Source: Chitinophagaceae bacterium (GTDB lineage: Bacteria > Bacteroidota > Bacteroidia > Chitinophagales > Chitinophagaceae). From it: a DNA stretch of 64,000 nucleotides. Both the position numbers and the translations under genes were made by a program. Location of the stretch: positions 124,001 to 188,000 of the forward strand of contig JADJTY010000001.1 in NCBI GenBank assembly GCA_016710935.1, given 5' to 3'. The notes below the pieces were generated by a model. The model worked only from the letters and a program-made list of their open reading frames with translations. It made no database searches and was not told the DNA's origin. This document shows, piece after piece, positions 18,326 through 25,845 of the stretch (position 1 is the stretch's first letter; every line of letters begins with the position of its first letter).

Positions 18326-19112
18326 GAAAGCCGTTTTAGCCCTGATGCTTGCCCTGGTCATGCCATTTGCAGGTTACTTTATAGTAAAACACTACAGTGA
18401 AGATACGGTTCATATGCCCCGCAGGTATTTTGAACCGGACAGTGTAATTGTTAAAGAAAAGAATGGTAAAACAGAAACAGATACCATCTGGCATAATGTA
18501 AAGAATATTGAATTTACAAACCAGTTGGGAAAAAAAGTTTCGCTATACGACCTGAAAGGAAAAATCATTGTGATCGATTTCTTTTTTACCAGGTGCCCCA
18601 GTATTTGCCCCGGCCTGGCACGCAGTATGAAAAGGCTGCAGGATTCTTTTAAAAAGAATGACAGCATTGTACAATTCATATCTATCAGTGTAGATCCGGT
18701 GCATGACTCAGTACCACAATTGCGCAAATTTGCCGACCGTGTTAATGCCAACCACGATAGCTGGTGGTTTGTAACCGGTAACAAAAAGGATATCTATGAT
18801 TTTGCATTAAATGAACTGAAAGCCGGTCTTGCAGATACTGAAGTAGATTCAGCTTTTATTCACACGGAAAACTTTTTTTTATTAGACAGCAGCTTTGTTG
18901 TTAGGGGCTGGTACAACGGTTTTGATACGGTAAAGCAGGCAAGACTGGTGCAGGATATACCATTACTGATGCTTGAAAAAGACAGGAACAAGCCTTCGGT
19001 ATTCAGAAAATTCATACCCATTCTGCCACTCATATTCATTGCAATAGGCGTTGTATTTGTAGTAATATTGATCTTTAACCGTCAAAAGAATAAACAGGAA
19101 AAACAAAAATAA
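18318..19112 (+). CDS. SCO-family copper chaperone
   Basis: Sco proteins deliver copper to, or reduce the cysteines of, the CuA site of subunit II. The thioredoxin-like fold carries the copper motif CxxxC in FFFTRCPSICPG and a later His in DSAFIHTENFFLLD. An N-terminal helix (about 5-23) anchors it. A second hydrophobic helix near the C-terminus (PILPLIFIAIGVVFVVILIF) followed by a Lys-rich tail is an addition to the basic Sco plan. It lies 3 bp before the DUF420 gene. Confidence 0.92.
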   Translation: MNKKAVLALMLALVMPFAGYFIVKHYSEDTVHMPRRYFEPDSVIVKEKNGKTETDTIWHNVKNIEFTNQLGKKVSLYDLKGKIIVIDFFFTRCPSICPGLARSMKRLQDSFKKNDSIVQFISISVDPVHDSVPQLRKFADRVNANHDSWWFVTGNKKDIYDFALNELKAGLADTEVDSAFIHTENFFLLDSSFVVRGWYNGFDTVKQARLVQDIPLLMLEKDRNKPSVFRKFIPILPLIFIAIGVVFVVILIFNRQKNKQEKQK

Positions 19113-19115
19113 TTT

Positions 19116-19700
19116 ATGTTACAGCCTTCCTTAGTAAAGAACGATAAAAAAGCAAAGCTTTTAATTTACACGGTTTCTTTTGTAGTATTTGCAGCCGTGG
19201 TCTTTTTAAGTAAATACAAACTTGATGTAAGCACTGGTTTTGATGTGCATGTATTTGCGAAAACAAATGCGATCATTAATTCGATGGTTGCTGCCTTATT
19301 GCTGGCAGGACTTTTTACCGCCAAACAAAAAAAATATGAGCTGCATAAAAAAATAATGCTGACGGCCATTTCATTATCAGTTTTATTTCTGCTTTCTTAT
19401 ATAGCCCACCATTTATTGGCAGGCGATACAAAGTACGGCGATATAAATCACGACGGTATTGTTAGCCTTGATGAAAAATCCCTTGCAGGAAACCTGCGGA
19501 TGGTCTACTATTTTATTCTCATCACCCATATTCCGCTGGCAGCGATCATTCTGCCGTTTATTTTATTTACCGCTTACCGTGCTTTAACCGGTGAGTACGA
19601 TAAACATAAAAAACTGGTTAGAATTACCTGGCCGGTTTGGTTTTATGTGGCTATAACAGGTGTGGTTGTTTACCTGATGATTAGCCCTTACTATAATTAA
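19116..19700 (+). CDS. DUF420 membrane protein with an EF-hand-like loop
   Basis: A 194-residue, five-helix membrane protein of the DUF420/YozB type, often encoded beside cytochrome oxidase and Sco genes and probably linked to oxidase assembly. Conserved His residues sit in LLSYIAHHLL and the helix ending ILITHIPLAA. Between them is a polar loop reading DINHDGIVSLDE, which has Asp1, Asn3, Asp5, Gly6, Ser9 and Glu12 of a canonical EF-hand calcium loop. This loop is longer than I expect for the family. Confidence 0.85.
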   Translation: MLQPSLVKNDKKAKLLIYTVSFVVFAAVVFLSKYKLDVSTGFDVHVFAKTNAIINSMVAALLLAGLFTAKQKKYELHKKIMLTAISLSVLFLLSYIAHHLLAGDTKYGDINHDGIVSLDEKSLAGNLRMVYYFILITHIPLAAIILPFILFTAYRALTGEYDKHKKLVRITWPVWFYVAITGVVVYLMISPYYN

Positions 19701-19704
19701 AATG

Positions 19705-19737
19705 AACTTTGCCAAAGTTCAAAACTTTGGCAAAGTT
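19705..19737. repeat. Nested inverted repeat
   Basis: AACTTTGCCAAAGTT (19705-19719) is repeated as its exact complement AACTTTGGCAAAGTT after three bases, giving a perfect 15-bp stem. Each arm is itself nearly palindromic. It lacks a clean T-tract and lies 4 bp after the DUF420 gene. Confidence 0.75.
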
Positions 19738-19751
19738 GAACATGACTGACT

Positions 19752-20213
19752 ATGCAAAAAGGGGCCGCTATTAAAATATTAAGTATAATGCATAAAGCAT
19801 TGCTGATGGGACAAGTTTTATTTGCAGGCGTTTGTATTTACCTGGTTTATACCAATACTATTTTGCCTATGGCAAAAGAACTTGATAAAACACTTCAGGT
19901 TGTTGCATTAATAATTGCCGTAGGGAGTATATATGCCGGCATGACTATTTTTAAAAAGAAACTTATAACGATTAGAGCCCTGCAGGCAGATGCAAAAGAA
20001 AAATTTGCATTGTACCGGACTGCATGTTTAATACAATGGGCCTTGTTGGAAGGCCCGTCCATATTCTGTACCATCTGTTTTTTTCTTACTGGTAATTATG
20101 CTTTCCTGGCTTTGGTGTTGGTAATCCTTTTTGTGTTTGTAATGACTGCCCCATCAAAACTTAAAATACAGCTGCAATTACAGATCAGCGAAGCAGAACT
20201 GGAGGAACTATAG
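19752..20213 (+). CDS. Small membrane protein, function unknown
   Basis: A 153-residue protein with four hydrophobic segments in two hairpins and a short C-terminal Glu-rich tail. I do not recognise the family. It follows DUF420 on the same strand after the nested inverted repeat. Its end overlaps the end of the convergent minus-strand gene by 6 bp. Confidence 0.7.
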   Translation: MQKGAAIKILSIMHKALLMGQVLFAGVCIYLVYTNTILPMAKELDKTLQVVALIIAVGSIYAGMTIFKKKLITIRALQADAKEKFALYRTACLIQWALLEGPSIFCTICFFLTGNYAFLALVLVILFVFVMTAPSKLKIQLQLQISEAELEEL

Positions 20214-20912
20214 AACGGGTTCAACAACGATTTTCATTTTGCTGAAATAAGAGATACGTACATTTATTGTATCGCCCAACTTTAGATTTTCAGGCAGATT
20301 ATCAGCTGCCGGCGAAATTTTAGCCTGAATCTTTTCTCCAAACAGGTTCAGGTAAATACCATACTCCGTTATCTTATATATTGCTGCATGTATTGGCTCC
20401 TGCTTTTTAAATGCTCTTTCGGCCGAGTAATATTCCGGAATGAATTTTTGTGTAAAGAGCGAAGCAGTGATCTTTTCTTTTTTATCAAGATTGTCCAATG
20501 CAAAGGTTACCGCTTCATTCAACTCCTCATCGGTTGGTTTTAACTGCCAGGGCGATATGGTAGCCGGAAAGAAAAGATAACTTTCAATTTCTTTTACATA
20601 ATATTTATCGTCAACAATTTTTAAATAACCGATAAAATTATTTTCCGTTCTGGCTTTATTGATGAGTACATCCAGTGCATTGTTATACATAAATTTTATA
20701 TCAGAAGCCACCAGCTTATCGCCCCGGCCTGATAACCCTACAGTAAAACTAACCGTATCACCAATATGAAAAACGTGTTTTGTTTTTTGCAGCTTATCGC
20801 CGGTACTTCCATTCACCACTTTCTTTTTACCATTTACTTCGTATTCAATAATGATATACTTTTTTTCGTGGTTAACGAAACTGACATTGCCCGTAATTAA
20901 AGTATTGCTCAT
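20208..20912 (-). CDS. Putative RNA-binding protein with OB/S1-like ends
   Basis: A 234-residue soluble protein. The N-terminus (TGNVSFVNHEKKYIIIEYE... and HIGDTVSFTV) has the strand pattern of a cold-shock/OB fold. The C-terminus (AAIYKITEYGIYLNLFGEKIQAKIS ... LKLGDTINVRI, split here for length) has that of an S1 domain. The middle is helical and charged. Nucleic-acid binding is inferred from these folds; no catalytic motif is visible. Confidence 0.65.
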   Translation of the reverse strand: MSNTLITGNVSFVNHEKKYIIIEYEVNGKKKVVNGSTGDKLQKTKHVFHIGDTVSFTVGLSGRGDKLVASDIKFMYNNALDVLINKARTENNFIGYLKIVDDKYYVKEIESYLFFPATISPWQLKPTDEELNEAVTFALDNLDKKEKITASLFTQKFIPEYYSAERAFKKQEPIHAAIYKITEYGIYLNLFGEKIQAKISPAADNLPENLKLGDTINVRISYFSKMKIVVEPVL

Positions 20913-20977
20913 GATAGGTTCCTTTATTAAAATGCGGATACCAGGTGCAGGTATTTGTATGAAGTTAACTGTTTAAA

Positions 20978-21409
20978 TTATAAAGCCAGCGCTTCGGATG
21001 GGTCCCAGAATCTTTTTTTAAAATCAACCACGGTATCATTCATAACCGCAACTCCGTCTTTCTTCAACAGTTCTTCCATGGCGGTTGGCGTAGCAAAATG
21101 ATGTTTGCCCGTTAGCATACCATTCCGGTTTACTACCCGCTGCGCAGGAACTTTTGGTTTGGCAGTGTGTGCGGCATTCATTGCCCAACCCACCATACGG
21201 GCACTAAGTTTTGTGCCCAGGTAGGCGGCAACAGCACCATAAGAGGTTACTTTACCTTTGGGTATTTGGCGTACCACATCATAAACATCAGCAAAAAAAC
21301 TGTAAGGCCCCCTCCCCGAATTAAGCTCCTTCTCTTCGCTGCGCTTGCGAACCCCCAAAGGGGGAGGAGTTTTAGCAGTAAGAATTTTTTTAGAGTTTTT
21401 CTTTTTCAT
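20978..21409 (-). CDS. Alkyltransferase-like (ATL/MGMT-type) DNA-binding protein with repeat-derived insert
   Basis: The C-terminal 105 residues match the DNA-binding domain of O6-alkylguanine methyltransferases: FADVYDVVRQIPKGKVTSYG, then ARMVGWAMN. The active-site PCHRV is replaced by PAQRVVNRNG, so the acceptor Cys is absent, as in ATL proteins that flag O6-alkylguanine for nucleotide excision repair. Residues about 15-35 (PPPLGVRKRSEEKELNSGRG) are encoded by a GC-rich intergenic-type repeat unit translated in frame and look acquired. Start ATG 21409 is kept because no Met lies between the insert and the domain. Confidence 0.8.
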   Translation of the reverse strand: MKKKNSKKILTAKTPPPLGVRKRSEEKELNSGRGPYSFFADVYDVVRQIPKGKVTSYGAVAAYLGTKLSARMVGWAMNAAHTAKPKVPAQRVVNRNGMLTGKHHFATPTAMEELLKKDGVAVMNDTVVDFKKRFWDPSEALAL

Positions 21410-21439
21410 ATTCGAAAAGGTACAATTATTTTTTAGGCT

Positions 21440-21655
21440 CTATAGCCCCTCTTTTGGAGTGCCTGTCCCGACTATTCGGGAGGTTGGGGAGGCCATTTCG
21501 CTTCGTTTGGGTTCCGGAACATTTATATATGCATACGGGCAATGCTTACAGCCGTTACCGCAGCAATGCCCCCTGTCAAGATGATACCGGGCAGTTAATA
21601 CAATAAAGCCTTGCTCATTGTAATAAAAATCTTCATCTTCAATCCAGCTGTTCAT
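21440..21655 (-). CDS. DUF5522 small Cys-rich protein with repeat-derived tail
   Basis: A 71-residue protein. The first 45 residues carry the DUF5522 pattern VLTARYHLDRGHCCGNGCKHCPY with four closely spaced Cys and a His, suited to metal binding; the function is unknown. The last 25 residues (from about EPKRSEMASP) are encoded by the repeat unit at 21446-21494 and are probably not native. It overlaps the end of trmB by 17 bp, so the two are probably co-transcribed. Confidence 0.75.
   Translation of the reverse strand: MNSWIEDEDFYYNEQGFIVLTARYHLDRGHCCGNGCKHCPYAYINVPEPKRSEMASPTSRIVGTGTPKEGL
21446..21494. repeat. GC-rich repeat unit carrying a nested 21-bp palindromic insertion
   Basis: CCCCTCTTTTGGAG (21446-21459) and AGGTTGGGGAGGCC (21481-21494) are the two halves of the unit found uninterrupted at 32747-32774. 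Between them is an extra 21 bp (21460-21480) containing CCCGA-ctat-TCGGG. Confidence 0.8.
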
Positions 21656-22343
21656 TTTTTTGTATTAATTGCTGTAGTTCTTCATCCATATCCTTAATAT
21701 GCAAGGGCAAGGTAAACTTCAGGTAATGAATCTTTTTGCTTTGTGCAATGTCCAGGCTTTCGTAGTGCGTTTTTATAGTAAGTTCTTCTTTTACAAAAGT
21801 TTCGTTGTAAACATTTTCCGAATCCTCAACAATAATGATGTCATAAAGTTCAGCAACTTTCTTTGTGAATTGATAAAGATCAGGAGAGTCTGTTTTCAGG
21901 TGAATAAAACCACCGGGTTTCAGGAGCTGTTGATATAGCCTTAAAAACCTGGGATGTGTTAACCTCTTTTTTGCTTTTGAAATGCGCAGCTGGGGGTCGG
22001 GAAAAGTGATCCAGATCTCATCAACTTCTCCGGCTGCAAAATAGTCGGTAAGTTTTTCTATCTGTGTACGTAAAAAACCAGCATTGGTTAAATTTTCTGC
22101 CAGGCATTTTTTGGCACCAATAAACATCCTGTTTCCTTTTACATCTACCCCAATAAAATTCTGATGCGGATATAAAAGCGAGAGGCCAACTGTATATTCC
22201 CCTCTTCCACAAGCCAGTTCTAAGATCAAAGGGTTATTATTCTTAAAAAAATTACCCCAGTTGCCCTTCATATTAACCGGGTATTCCAGCACATTGGCAA
22301 AAGTTTTTATTGCAGCAAAGCGTTCTAATTTTTTTTGGGCCAT
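21639..22343 (-). CDS. trmB: tRNA (guanine-N7-)-methyltransferase
   Basis: TrmB makes m7G46 in the variable loop of tRNAs using S-adenosylmethionine. The SAM-binding start LILELACGRGEYTVGLS and the Asp/Lys region FIGVDVKGNRMF are clear, as is the conserved DEIWITFPDPQLRISKAKKRLTH (split family motif FPDPW...KRR, here with Gln-Leu) and FIHLKTDSPDLYQFT. The length of 234 is normal. A TATCTTTG promoter element ends six bases before the ATG, suggesting a very short leader. Confidence 0.93.
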   Translation of the reverse strand: MAQKKLERFAAIKTFANVLEYPVNMKGNWGNFFKNNNPLILELACGRGEYTVGLSLLYPHQNFIGVDVKGNRMFIGAKKCLAENLTNAGFLRTQIEKLTDYFAAGEVDEIWITFPDPQLRISKAKKRLTHPRFLRLYQQLLKPGGFIHLKTDSPDLYQFTKKVAELYDIIIVEDSENVYNETFVKEELTIKTHYESLDIAQSKKIHYLKFTLPLHIKDMDEELQQLIQKNEQLD

Positions 22344-22348
22344 GGCGG

Positions 22349-22356
22349 CAAAGATA
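22349..22356 (-). promoter_or_regulatory. -7 element for trmB with almost no leader
   Basis: On the minus strand TATCTTTG matches TAnnTTTG and ends five bases before the trmB ATG (22343). Transcription would start at or near the start codon. Confidence 0.45.
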
Positions 22357-22443
22357 AATATTAGGTGCCTGAAAATTAAGTGAAAATTAAGCAGCTCATA
22401 TATGAAAAAAGTACTTTAATGAATAAAATCAGGCATAATAAAG

Positions 22444-22451
22444 TAAATTTG
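22444..22451 (+). promoter_or_regulatory. -7 element for the universal stress gene
   Basis: TAAATTTG, an exact TAnnTTTG match, 27 bp before the ATG at 22478. Confidence 0.5.
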
Positions 22452-22477
22452 TATGTAATTAAACAAACACTACCATT

Positions 22478-23263
22478 ATGAACACCGTAATAGTTCCAGT
22501 TGATTTTTCTGAAACCTCTTTAAACGCCGCTACATACGCAGCTCAATTGCTTAACGGCCATTATGGGGTAACCATGGTTTTATACCATAGTTACAGCAAG
22601 GCCAGTGAAGGGGAAGCTGCTGTAGAAAGCCTTGAAAAGCTGAAAGCAGACCTGATGGAGAACAATATTTTAAAAATGGAGGTACTCGTTCATGAGGAGT
22701 CTGATTTTGTGGATGGCCTGGAAAAAGCTGCACGCCATCGCAAGTCCGACCTGGTGATCATGGGAATAACCGGTAAATCTGCTATAGCGCAGGTACTTTT
22801 TGGAAGCAATACGTTGAAGATGGCCGAAAGAAAAGTTTGCCCGGTTTTAATTGTACCGGAAGATGCAACTTTCAGTCCTATTAAACATGTAATGCTCACA
22901 TCTGATTTTAAAAACACGCTCAACACAACACCGTCGGTACCCATTAAAGACTTCCTGAACATTTTTAAACCGCAGTTGCATATTGTGAATGTAGATAACG
23001 AACATTATATTTCATTAACTGAAAACTACGAAGCAGAAAAGCAGGAACTAACACAGATGTTTGCAGATTATGATCCGGAGTTTTATTTTATGCGGTTATT
23101 TGATGTAGATGAAGCCATTAACTTATTTGCTGAAAGCAGAAATATTGACCTGATCATCGCAGTTCAAAAGAACCGTTCATTTATTGGTAAATTATTAGGT
23201 GGAGGCAGAACAAAAACATTAACCTACCATAGCAAGATGCCGATCATGATCATGCATGAATAA
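22478..23263 (+). CDS. Universal stress protein, two-domain
   Basis: A 261-residue tandem UspA protein. The first domain begins MNTVIVPVDFSETSLNAA and ends with the nucleotide-loop motif GITGKSAIAQVLFGSNT and CPVLIVPE. The second, from about residue 140 (KHVMLTSDFKNT), is more diverged and ends MPIMIMHE. Usp proteins bind ATP or act in stress survival; the specific role is unknown. It is a single-gene unit with its own promoter and terminator. Confidence 0.9.
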   Translation: MNTVIVPVDFSETSLNAATYAAQLLNGHYGVTMVLYHSYSKASEGEAAVESLEKLKADLMENNILKMEVLVHEESDFVDGLEKAARHRKSDLVIMGITGKSAIAQVLFGSNTLKMAERKVCPVLIVPEDATFSPIKHVMLTSDFKNTLNTTPSVPIKDFLNIFKPQLHIVNVDNEHYISLTENYEAEKQELTQMFADYDPEFYFMRLFDVDEAINLFAESRNIDLIIAVQKNRSFIGKLLGGGRTKTLTYHSKMPIMIMHE

Positions 23264-23289
23264 AAGAGTTGACTTATTTTTTTTCTTTC

Positions 23290-23316
23290 CCCCCGCTACA
23301 GCGGGGGATTTTTTTT
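23290..23316. terminator. Terminator between the universal stress gene and the convergent NTPase gene
   Basis: CCCCCGC-taca-GCGGGGG (23290-23307) is followed by A and eight T. The A/T composition on the left side could also terminate the opposing minus-strand transcript. Confidence 0.88.
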
Positions 23317-23325
23317 GCAATGAAC

Positions 23326-23814
23326 TTACACAAGATCTTCCAGCAGGTGAATAACCCGGGCATCTTTTATGTTGAAAAAGGAAATTACTTCATGGCATAA
23401 ACTTTCACGCACGGTGATCAGTAAATTTCCGGCAACCTGGCCATTGTGGTAAAGATCAACTGCATTTACAATGGCCTGGTAAAAGCCCTGTCCCTGTAGC
23501 TCCAGTTTTCCGGCCTCATCAATTACAAGCCAGCCAGGCTTTTGCGTTAACGCAGCCAATACTATTGCATTGGCTTTTTCAAAAGCATCCGTATAAAAAT
23601 GAAACCTGCCTACAGCTGTCAGTGGTTCTTTGGTATTGGCTGCATCGGTACATTCAATGTCAAAAATATTTTTTGTATGCAGGTCAAGAATCTTCCTGCT
23701 GCCGTTCATATCCGGCATTAAAATGCCCATCGTATTTTTTTGCCGGTTACACCATTGCAGCAGTTCGGTTGTCTTGCCGCTATGTACGGGCCTCGAAAAA
23801 ATATAAATACTCAT
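23326..23814 (-). CDS. THEP1-like NTPase
   Basis: A 162-residue P-loop protein with a Walker A-like IFSRPVHSGKTT near the start and Walker B in WLVIDEAGKLELQGQG, the pattern of the THEP1/DUF265 nucleoside-triphosphatase family. It overlaps the end of the upstream membrane-protein gene by 4 bp (ATGA), so the two are translationally coupled and probably act together. A role as an energising or regulatory subunit of the membrane partner is inference. Confidence 0.75.
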   Translation of the reverse strand: MSIYIFSRPVHSGKTTELLQWCNRQKNTMGILMPDMNGSRKILDLHTKNIFDIECTDAANTKEPLTAVGRFHFYTDAFEKANAIVLAALTQKPGWLVIDEAGKLELQGQGFYQAIVNAVDLYHNGQVAGNLLITVRESLCHEVISFFNIKDARVIHLLEDLV

Positions 23815-24938
23815 ACCGGATTGTTAAGGGGCATTTGGGTAGATGCAGACTCAGTATAAGTGAGCGTAGTATGAATTAACGATGTGAAGAAGAACTGCCA
23901 CCTGCTGAAACCATGGTGTAACTTACTTTGTTGCCATGCCTGTGCTGTTAACTGTTTTAATACCGGCAAAAAAGATAAAATGTTTAACACTTCTTCGCTA
24001 TACCTGCTTTGTTTTTTCTTTAATAATTTCTGAATGGCTTTTGTAAACAAAGGGCTGATCAGCATAAACCAAATAAGGATTGCCGACAAGGTCCAGGTGA
24101 TCGTTTTTGCAACAGCCAGCCAGCCTTTTTTGTTATCATCTGCAAAAACAAACAATACGGCTGATAATCCGATCATCAGCAAGATCAATATCCATAATTT
24201 TTTGAAGCTGTTTTTTTTGGAATATTTTTTTGGTTGTACAAAGTCAATGCTTACTTCAGTTGTTGAATTGGGAAGGAAAGATGGACTTTCAGACTTAAAA
24301 CTTTTAATGGTGCGGTAAGCAAGCATGGCAATAAAAACACCACCGGCCAGGTATATAAGCAGGTATATACCAACTATCCAATAACTGCCGTTGGCAACAG
24401 TATTGCCAAACTGTTTGCCAATATAGGCAACCATATCATCCATGGCCACCCAAAGAGACTTCCCAAAGAATAAAGTAATGATGAGTAATTTTTGAATAGC
24501 TGATTCCAGCATGGCCATGGTGCTTAACAATGCAATGCTGAAAAAATTCACTTTTAATAAGCTGAATAAAGTATATCCCAGTACCGCCTGGAATGAAACC
24601 GCTATATAGGCAGGGAAAGGAGTATGCGGACTAACCATCGCTTTCACCAGTAATACGATTACTGCACTTTTTAGTACCTGTTTAAAATTATGATCGGATA
24701 TTTCTGCAATCAGGCTGATCATAATAACAGCCATACCACCAACCAGCAAACCGGTAAAGGGAATTTGTAAAGCATGCATGATACCGCCAAGCCCGCTTTC
24801 GGTAAATGCCCATAAAGCGGTGAGGCGCTGGATAGCATTGCTGCGTAGTTCTTTTGATAAATAACTATAACCGGCAATCATGTAACAAATATAACAAACG
24901 GTTTCTGCATGCTGCCCGGGTATTAACCAAAGAGCCAT
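23811..24938 (-). CDS. Polytopic membrane protein coupled to the THEP1-like NTPase
   Basis: 375 residues with about six to eight hydrophobic helices in two halves joined by a basic linker near residue 225. The first half (SPHTPFPAYIAVSFQAVLG, with many small residues) is reminiscent of ECF-transporter S components. The second half contains a FLPVLKQLTAQAWQQSK stretch reminiscent of the coupling helices of EcfT. No family is certain. An alternative start is ATG 24881, which lies just after a TATATTTG element (24896-24903). Confidence 0.6.
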   Translation of the reverse strand: MALWLIPGQHAETVCYICYMIAGYSYLSKELRSNAIQRLTALWAFTESGLGGIMHALQIPFTGLLVGGMAVIMISLIAEISDHNFKQVLKSAVIVLLVKAMVSPHTPFPAYIAVSFQAVLGYTLFSLLKVNFFSIALLSTMAMLESAIQKLLIITLFFGKSLWVAMDDMVAYIGKQFGNTVANGSYWIVGIYLLIYLAGGVFIAMLAYRTIKSFKSESPSFLPNSTTEVSIDFVQPKKYSKKNSFKKLWILILLMIGLSAVLFVFADDNKKGWLAVAKTITWTLSAILIWFMLISPLFTKAIQKLLKKKQSRYSEEVLNILSFLPVLKQLTAQAWQQSKLHHGFSRWQFFFTSLIHTTLTYTESASTQMPLNNPV

Positions 24939-25066
24939 AATCGTTTGTTATTTGTCAGCATTGATTCAATTTGTTATTTTTAATGTTGCTGCAGGATTAA
25001 TACCGGCTTTTATTGCGGGTACCTGCTGGCCTGCTATCGGCCCCTTAAAAAAATAAAAAATATTGC

Positions 25067-25543
25067 ATGAATAAAGAGATGTCGGAGTTTATGCGGGAAG
25101 CCATCAGGCTATCCATAAGCAACGTACAGGAAGGTAAAGGCGGCCCTTTTGGTGCTGTGGTGGTTAAAGACGGCAAAATAATTGCCCGTGGTGTAAACCA
25201 GGTTACTACAACAAACGACCCTACGGCTCATGCCGAAGTGGTAGCTATAAGAAATGCCTGTGCCGTATTAAATACATTTCAACTGGATGATTGCGAAATT
25301 TATACCAGTTGCGAACCCTGTCCTATGTGCCTGGGCGCTATTTACTGGGCAAGGCCGGCAAAACTTTTTTATGCCAATTCAAAAGAAGATGCAACGGTTA
25401 TCAATTTTGATGATCAGTTTATTTATGAAGAGCTGGCAAAGCCCATTGCAGAAAGAAAATTATTTACCCAACAGATCTTACGGGAAGAAGCTTTGGAGGC
25501 ATTTAAAAAATGGACTGAGAGTGCTGTTAAAAGTACCTATTAA
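25067..25543 (+). CDS. Guanine/nucleoside deaminase
   Basis: A zinc-dependent cytidine-deaminase-fold enzyme with HAEVVAI (His and catalytic Glu) and EPCPMCLGAIYWA (two Cys ligands). The overall length (158) and the C-terminal stretch KLFYANSKEDATVINFDDQF resemble Bacillus GuaD, which converts guanine to xanthine, more than tRNA deaminase TadA. Single gene, followed by a hairpin that may terminate it. Confidence 0.85.
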   Translation: MNKEMSEFMREAIRLSISNVQEGKGGPFGAVVVKDGKIIARGVNQVTTTNDPTAHAEVVAIRNACAVLNTFQLDDCEIYTSCEPCPMCLGAIYWARPAKLFYANSKEDATVINFDDQFIYEELAKPIAERKLFTQQILREEALEAFKKWTESAVKSTY

Positions 25544-25617
25544 TGATGTATCATACACGTTATTCACTACTCCTGATCAAAGGTTCACTATCATCGTTTA
25601 TATCACCGGAATAAAAA

Positions 25618-25639
25618 GCCCCCGTTTTTCAACGAAGAC
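25618..25639. terminator. Terminator hairpin, first copy
   Basis: GCCCCCGTT-tttc-AACGAAGAC (G-T pairs allowed) with A/T runs on both sides. On the minus strand it would end the truncated copy of the tRNA-like element; on the plus strand it could end the deaminase transcript. A second copy lies at 25846. Confidence 0.65.
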
Positions 25640-25772
25640 ATTTTTAAAGCGCTGTAGAGGAAGGGATCGAATCCCGACACAGTGTCGGGACAGTTAGTCC
25701 CGATAGCTATCGGGATACAAAGTTCGGTGGTCGACCCCGGTCGAGTTATCCGCCTTGCGGCGGACAAAACGG
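25640..25772 (-). repeat. Decayed partial copy of the tRNA-like element
   Basis: Holds the T-loop sequence TTCGATCCCTTCC, the 3' acceptor-like sequence CTCTACA and a 57-bp block (25716-25772) identical to 25924-25980, but lacks the 5' half. Where the intact copy has the 5' arm of its T stem, this copy has TCCCGACACTGTGTCGGGA (25672-25690, minus strand). Where the intact copy has CTACAG, this one has TCCCGATAGCTATCGGGA (25698-25715). Confidence 0.75.
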
Positions 25773-25778
25773 CCCCTT

Positions 25779-25804
25779 CTCGTCCTCGTCTCAGACGAGG
25801 ATGA
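25779..25804. repeat. Solo REP of the RAYT-associated family
   Basis: CGTCCTCGTCTCAGACGAGG palindrome followed by TTGGTT and AAAAGTC-tat-GACTTTT. This is the same layout as half of the REPINs flanking the transposase at 55 kb. Confidence 0.75.
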
Positions 25805-25845
25805 ATTGGTTAAAAGTCTATGACTTTTATACTAAAAACAAAAAA

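Noticed and set aside
24939..25066. Riboswitch upstream of the NTPase-linked membrane protein
   Set aside because: Some GC-rich hairpins are present, but no TPP, cobalamin or other conserved riboswitch core could be recognised.
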